This document shows positions 43,090 to 51,462 of a DNA stretch of 64,000 nt, one piece after another. The notes below the pieces were generated by a model. The model was not told where the DNA came from, searched no databases, and worked only from the letters and a program-made list of their open reading frames with translations. The stretch is from an uncultured Roseburia sp. (lineage in GTDB: Bacteria > Bacillota > Clostridia > Lachnospirales > Lachnospiraceae). Position numbers and translations under genes: made by a program. The stretch is from positions 1 through 64,000 of the forward strand of contig URJS01000001.1 of assembly GCA_900548205.1 (NCBI GenBank). The letters run 5' to 3'. The first letter of the stretch is position 1; every line of letters starts with the position of its first letter.

Positions 43090-43455
43090 AATAAGTCCTC
43101 TTTTCTTTGTAAGATGATTATAGCTTATTGGCCACTGCTGTTACAACTTTATTATAGCACTACAAATTTAAGCTTCCGAATTATTGAAGAAGATATGAAT
43201 ATTAGTTTGGATAATGATGGATATATTGAAACAGTGATAATGATGACGCATTGTGGTGGTAAGAAAAAATAGAACGATATAACCAGAAGATATTGTGGCC
43301 TTGAACTGAAAAATGAGTGAAAATCGAGGTGGAAATGGACGGTTTCCGACCTCGATTTTTTGTACTTTTGACAGATGACATCGAGGAAAGAAGGAACCTT
43401 GCACCAAAAGTGTGCCTGTGATAAAATTTAGGTATGATAGGGGAAGTCATCCTAT
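43090..43455. other. Gene-poor stretch with a coding-like remnant
   Basis: No intact gene. On the plus strand 43168-43272 reads as an open tail (LSFRIIEEDMNISLDNDGYI to GGKKK, stop 43270-43272) without a start, possibly the 3' end of a lost gene. A terminator follows at 43320-43362. The remainder shows no signal I can support. Confidence 0.35.
43320..43362 (+). terminator. Intrinsic terminator
   Basis: AAAATCGAGGT and ACCTCGATTTT arms with an inner GGAAA/TTTCC stem and a T run. Confidence 0.75.
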
Positions 43456-43752
43456 GCAAACAAGATGTACTAGGACCAGCACTATCCTGATTTCTTGGTG
43501 GATAAGGTAAAGAACGATCTCCAGAAGGTCATCGACCTGCTGGAGAGCAGCGGAACCGACATCAAAGCTGTGCAGGAAATACTGGACGAGTCGGTCTGTG
43601 TGACCAATGATCTTCAGGAGAAGTTTGGAGAGAATGATAGCAGGATCGAAGCAGTAGCGCGGGAGTGTATTGGGGCGTCGGTGGTCTACATTCTGGAGTG
43701 GTTCAACATTCCGATTGACATCGGGGAGACCATTGGGGAAAGGGACTGGTGA
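43456..43752 (+). pseudogene. DUF5713-like gene with in-frame stop
   Basis: The frame reads ANKMY, then TAG (43471-43473), then DQHYPDFLVDKVKNDLQKVI, NDLQEKFGENDSRIEAVARE and ends with GERDW at 43750-43752. The YYPxFLVDK and DSxIETVARD patterns are those of DUF5713. AAG to TAG would explain the stop. The 5' part is missing. An 85-residue product from TTG 43495 or GTG 43498 is possible but would lack the N-terminus. First of three adjacent damaged genes. Confidence 0.6.
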
Positions 43753-44108
43753 TGACTATGGCGATGGAAGATATGTTCGGAGATCTGCACAAGATAGATA
43801 TTCTGGCGGAAAGCAAAACAGGGGAAGTCGTGATGGTTCTGGTCTGCAACGGTTTTATTGATGGCTCCCCCGAAACGCAAAAAGCCCTGTTGGACAAAAT
43901 GGAGGGGTACTTGAATTATACACAAAGCGAAGAATTTCAGAGGGAATACACAAATTGGCCCATGATTTTATGAGTGACATTTGATGAAGAACCTGACCAA
44001 TTCGTCGTGTCGCTGCTCAGTAAGTGCCAGCCCTGGGCGGATGATTATGGTGTGAAGTTGGAATTTGAAATCGGAGGAAAACGGGTGTATTTTGTGGAGA
44101 AAGGCTGA
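43752..44108 (+). pseudogene. DUF6572-like gene with in-frame stop
   Basis: Starting at ATG 43752, the frame reads HKIDILAESKTGEVVMVLVC and KALLDKMEGYLNYTQSEEFQ, reaches TGA at 43971-43973, then continues in the same frame as VTFDEEPDQFVVSLLSKCQP to EKG and a stop at 44106-44108. The order (ID..ESKTG.VV, a Tyr-rich middle, then a beta-strand-plus-helix end) fits DUF6572. Without the TGA the protein would be 118 residues. The start codon overlaps the stop of the DUF5713-like gene. Confidence 0.6.
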
Positions 44109-44109
44109 C

Positions 44110-44494
44110 TCCTGATCAAATCTGCAAAACAGCCCTGGGAGCCTGTTTTACGGAAAAAATGATTGGGAACATGGAGGTGGATGTGCTGGACATCGGTACC
44201 GTCTATTTCCTCACTGGGACGATCTTCGACTGAGATTTGTTGGTGGAGTTGGAGGACACTCTGCCGTTCTTTCAGACGATCGCTGTCGGAATTTATCCGG
44301 TGAAGATCCGCGTGGTGTTAGAGAGAAATATGGCGGCCGTTACGCTCGCGTCAAGGTGGGGGCTAGGGGGAGCCTGTCCGCTGTGAGCAGGGCATGGCGG
44401 GCAACGAGAATTTAGATGAGGAACCCTGGCGGGGATGACGGCTTTGGATTAGACGCAGATGCCGGGATGGGGGCATTGTGGACATCCAGACCTA
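44110..44494 (+). pseudogene. DUF4241-like gene with stop and frameshifts
   Basis: The frame reads MEVDVLDIGTVYFLTGTIFD, TGA (44230-44232), DLLVELEDTLPFFQTIAVG, YPVKIRVVLE, then needs a +1 shift for EKYGGRYARVKV and more shifts for GLDADAGMG and GIVDIQT. The TGxIxxxDLLVxL, PFxxxVxxGxYPV and VDAGMG blocks are those of DUF4241. TGT/TGC to TGA explains the stop. At least three lesions: no product expected. Confidence 0.6.
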
Positions 44495-44581
44495 AGCCGA
44501 CCATCTTCCAATCTTCCTGAAAACCGCAAAGGATCAGGAGAGGATCGTGAAGCTACTGAAGAGAATATAGGAGGGATGCAG

Positions 44582-44824
44582 ATGGAACAGAAAGTAATTT
44601 ACAACGGACAAGTTCTTACTCTGACACGGTTTTGGGCAACGGGTGAGCTCTGCCTGTGGATTAACGACCCACAACAGATCGGAATGCCCAAAATGGAGTT
44701 TGTGGGCGGATACCCGAATGAATACTGTATTTTTCTGAAAAACCTGACTGAAACAGAATTGGCAAAAATCACATCCATGGAAGGTGCTCCACTGGACGTA
44801 AAAAAGGACTGCGGCAGCATCTAA
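44582..44824 (+). CDS. Small protein of unknown function
   Basis: An 80-residue protein (MEQKVIYNGQVLTLTRFWAT to DVKKDCGSI). No family recognised. TAGGAGGG precedes ATG 44582 at proper spacing (an in-frame ATG two codons earlier is too close). It lies 20 bases before the NADAR gene and is probably cotranscribed with it. The frame appears intact, unlike the three genes before it. Confidence 0.6.
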   Translation: MEQKVIYNGQVLTLTRFWATGELCLWINDPQQIGMPKMEFVGGYPNEYCIFLKNLTETELAKITSMEGAPLDVKKDCGSI

Positions 44825-44843
44825 CAGGAAAGGAGATAGGACT

Positions 44844-45704
44844 ATGGCACTGCAAGATAAGAAAATCATGCCGCCTCCTTGGCTGGCTCACCGTGAGATT
44901 GAGCGATACTCCATCGGCTGGCGCATGGGCTATGGGGAGGATTACATAGACCGCTTTGGCGATTGGCTGGATGCCCTATCTCCGGAGGAACGGGCGGAAT
45001 ATCGCTTCCTCTTTCCAGAACCGATCACCTGGAAGGGGTGGTGGGATAACGAGTGCAGAGGTGAAGTGATGGCACACAGCGACTTTTGTGTCGATGTGTG
45101 GCAGCCGGAGGGCCGGCCAAAGTACACACGGCAGTGGCTCCAGCAGGAGTTTTCTACTGGTCGGAAACGGGAGTTATCCCTGTTCTGGGGCCACCAGCCT
45201 ATGCAGGACGGAGTCATCACAAAAAGCTGCCTTAGCCAATGGTGGATGGAGGATTTCTATTCCATTGGCAACTCCTACCTCTGCATGGAGCAATATATGA
45301 TGTCGGGTAAAGCTGAGCTGTTTGGCGATCAGGAAATCCAAAAGGAAATCCTCGAGTGCAGTGACCCCAGGCAGATCAAGGCATTGGGGCGCAAGGTGCG
45401 GGGCTTTGATCAGAAGGTGTGGGACAAGTTCAAATATGCCATTGTGCTGAGTGGAAACTGGTGCAAATTCAGTCAGAACCGCGATCTGCGGGAGTTTCTG
45501 CTTTCTACCGGGGACAGCGTGTTGGTGGAGGCCAGCCCCTATGACAACATCTGGGGTATCCGACTCTCGGCTAGCTCTCCGGAGGCACAGGACCCGATGA
45601 AGTGGTGTGGACAAAACCTGCTGGGCTTTGCATTGATGGAGGTGCGGGACGAGCTGCGTCGGGTAACGCAGAATGAAACGCTGTGTGATTGGAGCACGGT
45701 ATAG
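44844..45704 (+). CDS. NADAR-domain protein with N-terminal extension
   Basis: A 286-residue protein. Residues about 135-280 form a NADAR/YbiA-like N-glycosidase domain: FYSIGNSYLCMEQYMMSGKA, VWDKFKYAIVLSGN, LVEASPYDNIWGIRL and NLLGFALMEVRDEL, with the Glu and Trp-Gly-Ile motifs retained. Such domains act on ADP-ribose-linked or riboflavin-intermediate substrates, and some reverse DNA or protein ADP-ribosylation. The first 130 residues (Trp-rich) are not recognised. AGGAAAGGAG precedes the ATG. It sits amid immunity-like remnants. Confidence 0.8.
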   Translation: MALQDKKIMPPPWLAHREIERYSIGWRMGYGEDYIDRFGDWLDALSPEERAEYRFLFPEPITWKGWWDNECRGEVMAHSDFCVDVWQPEGRPKYTRQWLQQEFSTGRKRELSLFWGHQPMQDGVITKSCLSQWWMEDFYSIGNSYLCMEQYMMSGKAELFGDQEIQKEILECSDPRQIKALGRKVRGFDQKVWDKFKYAIVLSGNWCKFSQNRDLREFLLSTGDSVLVEASPYDNIWGIRLSASSPEAQDPMKWCGQNLLGFALMEVRDELRRVTQNETLCDWSTV

Positions 45705-45723
45705 GAAAAGGAACGGTGATGAA

Positions 45724-45927
45724 ATGAAAACGATCGACCAATTTGCTGACGATGCACAATTAAAAGCGGCACAGCAGAGCGGTCTGACCGAAAAGATCAA
45801 TTTCTATCACAAAGAGCAGCTAAAAAAGCATCATTACCCAATTGGGGGAATCAAAGATTGCTGTTTTGCCTTACAAGAAGAATGCGATAAGAAATGTGAC
45901 GGGAATTGGTATTATTACTACAAATAA
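45724..45927 (+). CDS. Small Cys-containing protein, unknown
   Basis: A 67-residue protein with four Cys in KDCCFALQEECDKKC and a final YYYYK. GGAACGGTG precedes the ATG. No family recognised. It follows the NADAR gene after 19 bases in the same direction. Confidence 0.5.
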   Translation: MKTIDQFADDAQLKAAQQSGLTEKINFYHKEQLKKHHYPIGGIKDCCFALQEECDKKCDGNWYYYYK

Positions 45928-45958
45928 TGGAGCATTAAAGCAGACAGAAGGAGCCCCT

Positions 45959-46951
45959 ATGAGCAAAACCTTAAAAAACAAAAATCTGCCGCTGTTCTCT
46001 ATCATCGACTTGGACCGGCTTCGCCGGGAAAATCATCTGGAGAACGCAGTGCTGACGGACTTTTCCGTAGCTTGGGATCAAAATGTCTATCTTCTCATGG
46101 AACAGCTTTGCGGGAAACAGGGAAGGGACTGGATCAGGACTTCTTCCACTTATACTGTGGTTGAGATCAAGATGGATTGGATGGAACAACAGGTGTTGGA
46201 GACCACGCTGTTTCCCATGGGTCTTTTGAAATTCCAGTTCCATTTTTTGCGGTGCATAGGCGATCATTTCCTTCTGCTGGGGGCCAGGAGTGCCTATCGG
46301 GAAAATGGTCCGGATCACAATGCATGGATCATCAGTCGGGATGGGGCAGTACTATCTCGCTTCTGCTTGGGAGATGGCATCGAAAACTGCATAGTTAAAG
46401 CAGATAATACAATCATCACCGGATATTTTGATGAGGGCGTGTTCGGCAATTACGGTTGGGCTGACCCCGGCAGCACGCACGGCTATATCCAGCCAGTCGG
46501 CAGGTGCGGACTGATTGCATGGACGCCGGAGGGTACACCTCTATGGAAGAACGAGAAGTTTTCTATCTATGACTGTTATTCTATCAGCCTGGATGAAGAA
46601 GAAAACCTGTGGTTCTATTATTACGATGAGTTCCGGCTAGTGCGGACGGATTTCAAGGAGGACTTGGTGTTCGACCTGCCGATTAAAGGAAGTGGAGCAT
46701 TCTCCGTCGCATCTTCCGGTGAAAGGTTCCTATTCCAAGGAGAATATCAGAAACGAGACAAATTCTATTTCCTTACCCGCCAGGGTGGCAGCCTTGGGCA
46801 GAAGCAGGAGGCCGTTCCTAGCTGTGGCGGCAGCAAGGTCGCTGTGGAGGACTGCAGCCTGCTGGACAACCGGATGCTGTTTCTCGGAAAAGATAGCATT
46901 CTCTATGGGAGTATTTTGGGGGCTGATGACCTATGTAGAAACAATTGGTAA
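45959..46951 (+). CDS. Propeller-like protein of unknown function
   Basis: A 330-residue soluble protein with repeated beta-strand units ending in WxxxxDG or similar (AWIISRDGAVLSRFCLGDGI, GLIAWTPEGTPLWKNEKFS, DEEENLWFYYYDEFRLVRTD), suggesting a beta-propeller. No signal peptide, no catalytic motif seen. AGAAGGAG precedes ATG 45959. It shares direction with the small gene before it and may belong to the same accessory operon. Confidence 0.6.
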   Translation: MSKTLKNKNLPLFSIIDLDRLRRENHLENAVLTDFSVAWDQNVYLLMEQLCGKQGRDWIRTSSTYTVVEIKMDWMEQQVLETTLFPMGLLKFQFHFLRCIGDHFLLLGARSAYRENGPDHNAWIISRDGAVLSRFCLGDGIENCIVKADNTIITGYFDEGVFGNYGWADPGSTHGYIQPVGRCGLIAWTPEGTPLWKNEKFSIYDCYSISLDEEENLWFYYYDEFRLVRTDFKEDLVFDLPIKGSGAFSVASSGERFLFQGEYQKRDKFYFLTRQGGSLGQKQEAVPSCGGSKVAVEDCSLLDNRMLFLGKDSILYGSILGADDLCRNNW

Positions 46952-47021
46952 TATCACTGATGTGAACTTCCATTAGAGAACACAAACAGATAAATCCTCC
47001 AAACAAATGAATAGCAAATCT

Positions 47022-47078
47022 TGAAGCACTTGTTGCTGACCGAAGGAACGGTCAAGTAGCAGGTGCTTTTTCTTTCTC
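47022..47078 (+). terminator. Intrinsic terminator
   Basis: AAGCACTTGTTGCTGACCG against CGGTCAAGTAGCAGGTGCTT with a six-base loop and TTTTCTTT tail. Confidence 0.8.
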
Positions 47079-47259
47079 CTTAATCCTCTAGAAATTTTGC
47101 AAAGTGGACTTGTAAAAATGGCTATCCGTGAGCAAACAGTTGAGAACGCATTTCTCCTTTGAAAACTGAATAGCAGCCGCCAGAGGGATGCGCCATATGA
47201 ACAGTATCCGCAACCGTGCGGAGGAAATAATCTTAACCGAACTTGTATATGCTTAAACA

Positions 47260-47303
47260 AAATCCCGTTATCGGCTATGATATGGCTGATAACGGGATTT
47301 TCT
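47260..47303. terminator. Terminator at the end of rhuM
   Basis: AAAATCCCGTTATC and GATAACGGGATTTT arms; T runs on both sides, so it can serve the minus-strand gene. Confidence 0.85.
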
Positions 47304-47307
47304 GTCA

Positions 47308-48336
47308 TTAGTCGTTTTTTTCTTCTGTGCTGGCAACAAGACGGTCAAAATCACTTTGATACAGACGATCTTGAATAACACGGTACTGCTCAAATTCACT
47401 TTCTGCAAAGGTTTTTGCGATTGCGGCTGTGACTTTACCCTTGTTTTGTAAGACTTCTGCATCGTTGAATTGCAGGAATGCATCCAGTTTGGAAGCCCAA
47501 TCTGCCATCGTCATGGGAATATGCCGCCGTGCCTGTCTTGTAGCGTAGTCCAAATACATCGTAACGATCTCGTTAAGCTCCTGTATTTCACCCTTGGATA
47601 AGTAATTCTTTGCAATCGACACATCTGCTTTTACGATTTTTCCATCAGGAGCGTTGCGCCATGAGGTTAATCCCATATGTTCTTTTGTGTGGTCTGCTCT
47701 TGCTACAATGACTTCCGCTGCGGTATTTCCGTGAACGGCATAGTGCATCTTATTCTGTACTGTCGCAAAGAAATCTTTCGTGATTTGGCTATCAAAGGAA
47801 TAATCGACGGCAGTAGCATAGATGTCTGTAATCTTTTGATAGAAACGGCGCTCACTGGCTCGAATCTCTTGTATCTCAGAAATTAAGTGTTCAAAATAAT
47901 CCTCATCGAAAATTTGACCGTTAATCAATCTGCTCTTATCTAAAACATACCCTTGTTTCGCAAAGGTATCCAGCACTTTTGTTGCCCATTGCCTGAATTG
48001 TGTTGCCCTGCCGGAGTTGACACGGTAGCCAACGGCAATTATGGCAGATAGCGAATAAAACTTATATTGGTAGGTTTTTCCGTTATCCGCAACTTGTGCA
48101 AAATTTGCACAAGTTGATTCCTCGGACAATTCGCCACTTTCATAGATGTTTTTCAAATGTTTTGTGACAACGCTTCTGTCTACATCGAAAAGCTGTCCAA
48201 TTGCTTTTTGTGTCAGCCATACATCGTGATCCTGAACACGAACTTCAATACCATCCTCGTGGGCATCCTTTGTAAATACAAGAAAATCCACCGTGCTGTT
48301 TCGGATCTGCAATTTTGTATTCTTATTTTCAGCCAT
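47308..48336 (-). CDS. rhuM: RhuM-family protein
   Basis: A 342-residue member of the RhuM virulence-protein family. Marks are VRVQDHDVWLTQKAIGQLFD and VDRSVVTKHLKNIY near the start, YSLSAIIAVGYRVNSGRATQ, and the C-terminal region with ARRHIPMTMADWASKLDAFL. The N-terminal part is a winged-helix/Bro-N-like DNA-binding region and the rest resembles Fic/DOC-associated RhuM proteins found in mobile islands, suspected toxin-antitoxin or defence-related functions. Biochemical role not established. Confidence 0.88.
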   Translation of the reverse strand: MAENKNTKLQIRNSTVDFLVFTKDAHEDGIEVRVQDHDVWLTQKAIGQLFDVDRSVVTKHLKNIYESGELSEESTCANFAQVADNGKTYQYKFYSLSAIIAVGYRVNSGRATQFRQWATKVLDTFAKQGYVLDKSRLINGQIFDEDYFEHLISEIQEIRASERRFYQKITDIYATAVDYSFDSQITKDFFATVQNKMHYAVHGNTAAEVIVARADHTKEHMGLTSWRNAPDGKIVKADVSIAKNYLSKGEIQELNEIVTMYLDYATRQARRHIPMTMADWASKLDAFLQFNDAEVLQNKGKVTAAIAKTFAESEFEQYRVIQDRLYQSDFDRLVASTEEKND

Positions 48337-48353
48337 TATGTATCACCATCCAA

Positions 48354-49265
48354 TCATTCCTTATCGGAGCTGTTTTTTCTCGCTCTGCTTTTGTAAACAT
48401 TATGCTTATTCTTGCACTGAGGGCTGCAAAACACAGCACTTGGTCTGCTTGCGACAAAGGCTTTGGTACAATGCCTGCAAAGCTTAATCGGGTTCTCGCT
48501 GTCGGTCAGCATAAAACTGAACATCATCTGAACTCCAAGCATGAGAGAGCGAAAATCCCAAATAATCGTCGGCTTATCCAAAAGAGCTATATGATAGGTT
48601 GGAGCGATGCCGCCAAAAGCTGCCATGCTCTGCTGCATCATCTGCCGGGTTTCATCGTTCAGTGTATCATAATCCTCATAATAAAGGAAACTGTTGATAT
48701 AGGTAAACGCCCAGTCGATGAACTGCTGCTTCATCCAGTCATACCGCTCCGCATATTCCCGCTGAAAGCTCATGTTGACCGCCATCGGCTTGTCTGTCAT
48801 GGTCAAAGCCAGTGCCATCATAACACGGTCATTCTGGATGTTCCACATGGACTCGATACCACGCTTGATTACATCCAATTTGTCAAACGGAAAGAACAGT
48901 GCCAGATATTTTTCAGTGGACATAGTTTCTTCTTTGATGAAGTGATTTTTCGGCAGGTACACCGCCTCATATTCCATAAAGTTTGGTGTGGTAGGTAACG
49001 CAGTCATCAGTCCAAACAAGCCGTATTTCACCGCAAATTGCTGGATAGCCTTCTGAATTTCGGCATCCGGCTTTTTGCCCATACCCATGCGTCCTATGTT
49101 GATGGCATCCAGTACAATTTTCTGATACTCTGCCAGCGGATCGTAGATACTCGGCTGTGCTGTCTTGGTGGGTGTGAGATACAGAGTTCCGTCCTCTGTC
49201 GCCCTCCATTCATATTCACTATACCGCACCCAGTTAGAACTGGTGCGTTCAAAAAGGTTCTTCAT
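48354..49265 (-). CDS. Zinc-finger protein of mobile islands, unknown function
   Basis: A 303-residue, mostly helical protein that ends in a zinc finger: CRHCTKAFVASRPSAVFC, then SPQCKNKHNVYKSR, a CxxC...CxxxC layout as in CGNR-type fingers. I do not recognise the N-terminal part; it contains FMEYEAVYLPKNHF and AFGGIAPTYHIAL. GGGGTGAG precedes ATG 49265. It is 18 bases from rhuM and four from the DUF6429 gene, all in one direction. Confidence 0.7.
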   Translation of the reverse strand: MKNLFERTSSNWVRYSEYEWRATEDGTLYLTPTKTAQPSIYDPLAEYQKIVLDAINIGRMGMGKKPDAEIQKAIQQFAVKYGLFGLMTALPTTPNFMEYEAVYLPKNHFIKEETMSTEKYLALFFPFDKLDVIKRGIESMWNIQNDRVMMALALTMTDKPMAVNMSFQREYAERYDWMKQQFIDWAFTYINSFLYYEDYDTLNDETRQMMQQSMAAFGGIAPTYHIALLDKPTIIWDFRSLMLGVQMMFSFMLTDSENPIKLCRHCTKAFVASRPSAVFCSPQCKNKHNVYKSRARKNSSDKE

Positions 49266-49269
49266 TTTC

Positions 49270-49548
49270 TCACCCCTGTTTCCAATCACTGATACCATAT
49301 TTGGATAAAAGCTCTTTTGCCTGTTCCATACCGCTTTCCGTAATATATACCGATTTGGAACGAGACGGATGATTCCCCTGCCGAATATAGTCTGCATCGT
49401 CCAATCCGTTCAGTATATCAAAATCATAGCCTTTCCACGCATAAAAATCGGTTGCTTCGTGAAACTTCTCTCCCTGTGTAAAGCGGGACAGGTATAATAG
49501 TATCAGTGTTAATTCCTTCATTGCTTCTTCTGCGTTTATATTTCTCAT
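49270..49548 (-). CDS. DUF6429-family small protein
   Basis: A 92-residue protein with AWKGYDFDILNGLDDADYIR and SRSKSVYITESGMEQAKELL, matching the DUF6429 pattern (likely a winged helix). Function unknown. It is the first of a three-gene minus-strand set with the zinc-finger protein and RhuM. Confidence 0.75.
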   Translation of the reverse strand: MRNINAEEAMKELTLILLYLSRFTQGEKFHEATDFYAWKGYDFDILNGLDDADYIRQGNHPSRSKSVYITESGMEQAKELLSKYGISDWKQG

Positions 49549-49598
49549 ATCAGTCTATTCCTCACTTCGTATTGTAACCCGAATAACTCGGTTTTATA

Positions 49599-50555
49599 TT
49601 ATCCATTATACGATTTCTTTTCCCCTGAATCAATCTCCAGCCCAGATTCCGCTAAAAAATCTTTCTCCAATATGGTCATTGGCTGCTTCTTTTCTGCCTT
49701 ATCCAAAAGTGCAGGGAGCAGCTTTTTTCGTATCTTTTTGAGCATTGTGCCACGCACCTTGCGGATATTCCGGTCGCTTTGCTTCCGTATTTTAGCGATC
49801 CTTGTTGAGCTAAACAGCCGGACAGCGCAAAGAAAGAGCAGCTCCTTGTGTTCCTCATTCAATTCCCAGAGTATTTTGGATAGGTATTCTTCTGTTACAA
49901 GTTCATGGATGTCGTAAGGACAGTGGAAAATGGCGTCAATAAAATCTCCCTTTCGGAGCTGCTTTTCCAGTACATCGTTCAGCGTATTCGGGAAAAAGAA
50001 TTCATTGGCAGATGCACCATAGTCAAGCGGAACATCGTCACCGCTGCGGCTGAGTTCGTGATAGCGTTCCCTGCGCTCCCGATTAGTGTCCAGCCTGTTC
50101 CACCATGCGATCACATTTTCAAAATCCCGCTGTGTTCTGGCGGAATCCTCCAATCGTGCAAGGGCTTCTGCCCGCAGCTCTCGTTTGAGTTTCTTACGCT
50201 CCGGTTCTTCCTCGTCAGTACCATCCTCAAAGGGATGTTCCTCGACATCGGCTTCCAGTTCTTCGATGAGCTGTTCTTCTTTTGCGATCTGCCACATGGC
50301 TTGTTCGGATAATTCGGTTTCTTCGGTATCCGTATCATTGTCAGCAAGAACAACTTGGTTCTTCCGCTTCCTTCGCTTCTTTTCGGGAAGATCGTCAGTG
50401 GCTTCTTCCTCATCGTCCCAAAGGGCATTTTCATCTTCTTCGTCATCGGATATGTAATCGGAATCGTCCATTTCATATTCATCTTCATAGTCAGTATCTT
50501 CTTCATAAAAGCCGTCATGTTCATATCGTTCGGGATCGTCGAACACCGCAGACAT
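49599..50555 (-). CDS. Sigma-like regulator with acidic N-terminus
   Basis: A 318-residue protein. The first 90 residues are extremely acidic (runs of D/E) ending in KKRRKRKN; residues about 230-290 (ELLFLCAVRLFSSTRIAKIR, then DRNIRKVRGTMLKKIRKKL) look like sigma-70 region 4. The middle, HELSRSGDDVPLDYGASANE, is typical of sigma-like proteins on clostridial mobile elements. The ATG abuts GGGAG, so a GTG three codons on may be the real start. A perfect 16-base palindrome (50562-50577) lies just upstream. Confidence 0.65.
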   Translation of the reverse strand: MSAVFDDPERYEHDGFYEEDTDYEDEYEMDDSDYISDDEEDENALWDDEEEATDDLPEKKRRKRKNQVVLADNDTDTEETELSEQAMWQIAKEEQLIEELEADVEEHPFEDGTDEEEPERKKLKRELRAEALARLEDSARTQRDFENVIAWWNRLDTNRERRERYHELSRSGDDVPLDYGASANEFFFPNTLNDVLEKQLRKGDFIDAIFHCPYDIHELVTEEYLSKILWELNEEHKELLFLCAVRLFSSTRIAKIRKQSDRNIRKVRGTMLKKIRKKLLPALLDKAEKKQPMTILEKDFLAESGLEIDSGEKKSYNG

Positions 50556-50561
50556 CTCCCT

Positions 50562-50577
50562 TCAAAAATATTTTTGA
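50562..50577. promoter_or_regulatory. Perfect 16-base palindrome before the sigma-like gene
   Basis: TCAAAAATATTTTTGA, self-complementary over its full length, between the minus-strand sigma-like gene and the truncated TnpV. It may be an operator or a junction scar. Confidence 0.35.
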
Positions 50578-50604
50578 AAATTTCTTGGATTCTCCGTAAA
50601 AACA

Positions 50605-50888
50605 GTTCCGTTAATGGTGTATGGGGACAGCGGCATTTGCAATATTTGAAAGAATACCGTAGAGTTACATATCTTAATCTGCTCACAAGCGGCAGGTTGA
50701 ACGCTTACCTTGCCGAGATTGATAAACAGGCGGAGGATATGTTCTTTCGGCTGGTAGAGCAGATGAAACAGGTACAAGGCATAACGGAACAGTTAAAGGC
50801 AGAAAACGCCTTAGAATGGGTGCAGAGAATAAATAATATACAGGCTTGTGCGAGGGAGATTGTGAATAAGGAAATTATTTCTGCATAG
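50605..50888 (+). pseudogene. tnpV: 5'-truncated TnpV transposon protein
   Basis: The frame from about 50605 reads NGVWGQRHLQYLKEYRRVTY, LLTSGRLNAYLAEIDKQAED and ITEQLKAENALEWVQRINNI with INNIQACAREIVNKEIISA at the end. This is the C-terminal three quarters of TnpV, a small protein of Tn4451/Tn5397-type elements. The N-terminal part (about 25 residues) is missing; the upstream open frame is the antisense of the sigma-like gene. It marks an element boundary. Confidence 0.65.
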
Positions 50889-50938
50889 GCGTATGGCGGC
50901 AGAGGGTAAAAGCTTTGTCGCTGTTTTTTGGCATCTTA

Positions 50939-50956
50939 GTACCTCTATTCGTACCT
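50939..50956 (+). promoter_or_regulatory. Direct repeat upstream of the LytTR promoter
   Basis: GTACCT at 50939-50944 and again at 50951-50956, twelve bases apart (about one helical turn), ending 15 bases before the -35. LytTR regulators commonly bind spaced direct repeats, so this is a candidate autoregulatory site. Confidence 0.35.
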
Positions 50957-50971
50957 TTCACATTAGAGTCC

Positions 50972-51000
50972 TTGAGAAAGACAGCATTGGTGTATATAAT
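50972..51000 (+). promoter_or_regulatory. Promoter of the LytTR-DUF3021 operon
   Basis: TTGAGA (50972-50977), a 17-base spacer and perfect TATAAT (50995-51000). Confidence 0.75.
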
Positions 51001-51017
51001 TACGTTGGAGGTGTCAA

Positions 51018-51452
51018 ATGGATATTCAGATTATTGAACATATAAAAGAAAAGTTACAAGTGGTTATTAAATGCCAGCAGATAGATGATGAAATTATGCG
51101 GTTAAAATATCACATTGAAATGTTTGAAAAAAAATTACAGGCAAAAAGAGATAACGAATGGTGTTTTGTTAATTTGCTTGATGTATTGTATTTTGAGTCT
51201 GTAGATAATCGTATCTTTTTATATACCAAAGATGATGTAATGGAGATTAAGCAACGGTTATATGAGTTAGAAATTATTCTTTCAGACAAAGATTTTATTC
51301 GAATTTCAAAATCGCAGATAATCAATATAAATAAGGTTAAGTCACTAAGACCAGAAATCAATCGCACAATTTTAGCAACAATGTGTAATGGGGAACAGCT
51401 TTTCATATCAAGAAAATATGTGCCTGCAATACGCAGTCTGCTATCAATATGA
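51018..51452 (+). CDS. LytTR-domain transcriptional regulator
   Basis: A 144-residue regulator: a helical N-terminus (about 1-45) and a LytTR DNA-binding domain (about 48-144; FVNLLDVLYFESVDNRIFLY, FIRISKSQIININKVKSLRP, RKYVPAIRSLL). No receiver domain, as usual for LytTR regulators paired with DUF3021 membrane proteins. GGAGGTG precedes the ATG. The block from here to 52.5 kb is clearly AT-richer than its neighbours, a sign of transfer. Confidence 0.9.
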   Translation: MDIQIIEHIKEKLQVVIKCQQIDDEIMRLKYHIEMFEKKLQAKRDNEWCFVNLLDVLYFESVDNRIFLYTKDDVMEIKQRLYELEIILSDKDFIRISKSQIININKVKSLRPEINRTILATMCNGEQLFISRKYVPAIRSLLSI

Positions 51453-51462
51453 GGAGGAAGAT

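Larger units (their letters stand above)
46952..47307. other. Intergenic stretch with two terminators
   Basis: No gene supported. A terminator (47022-47078) closes the propeller-like gene, a second (47260-47303) lies at the end of RhuM. Between them a 20-codon ORF (MNSIRNRAEEIILTELVYA) at about 47197-47256 reads like the tail of a lost protein; I do not call it. Confidence 0.4.

Noticed and set aside
47197..47256. 20-codon ORF MNSIRNRAEEIILTELVYA
   Set aside because: Too short and without a clear ribosome site; may be the tail of a lost gene.
50086..50457. Ser-rich plus-strand frames
   Set aside because: Antisense to the acidic N-terminus of the sigma-like gene.
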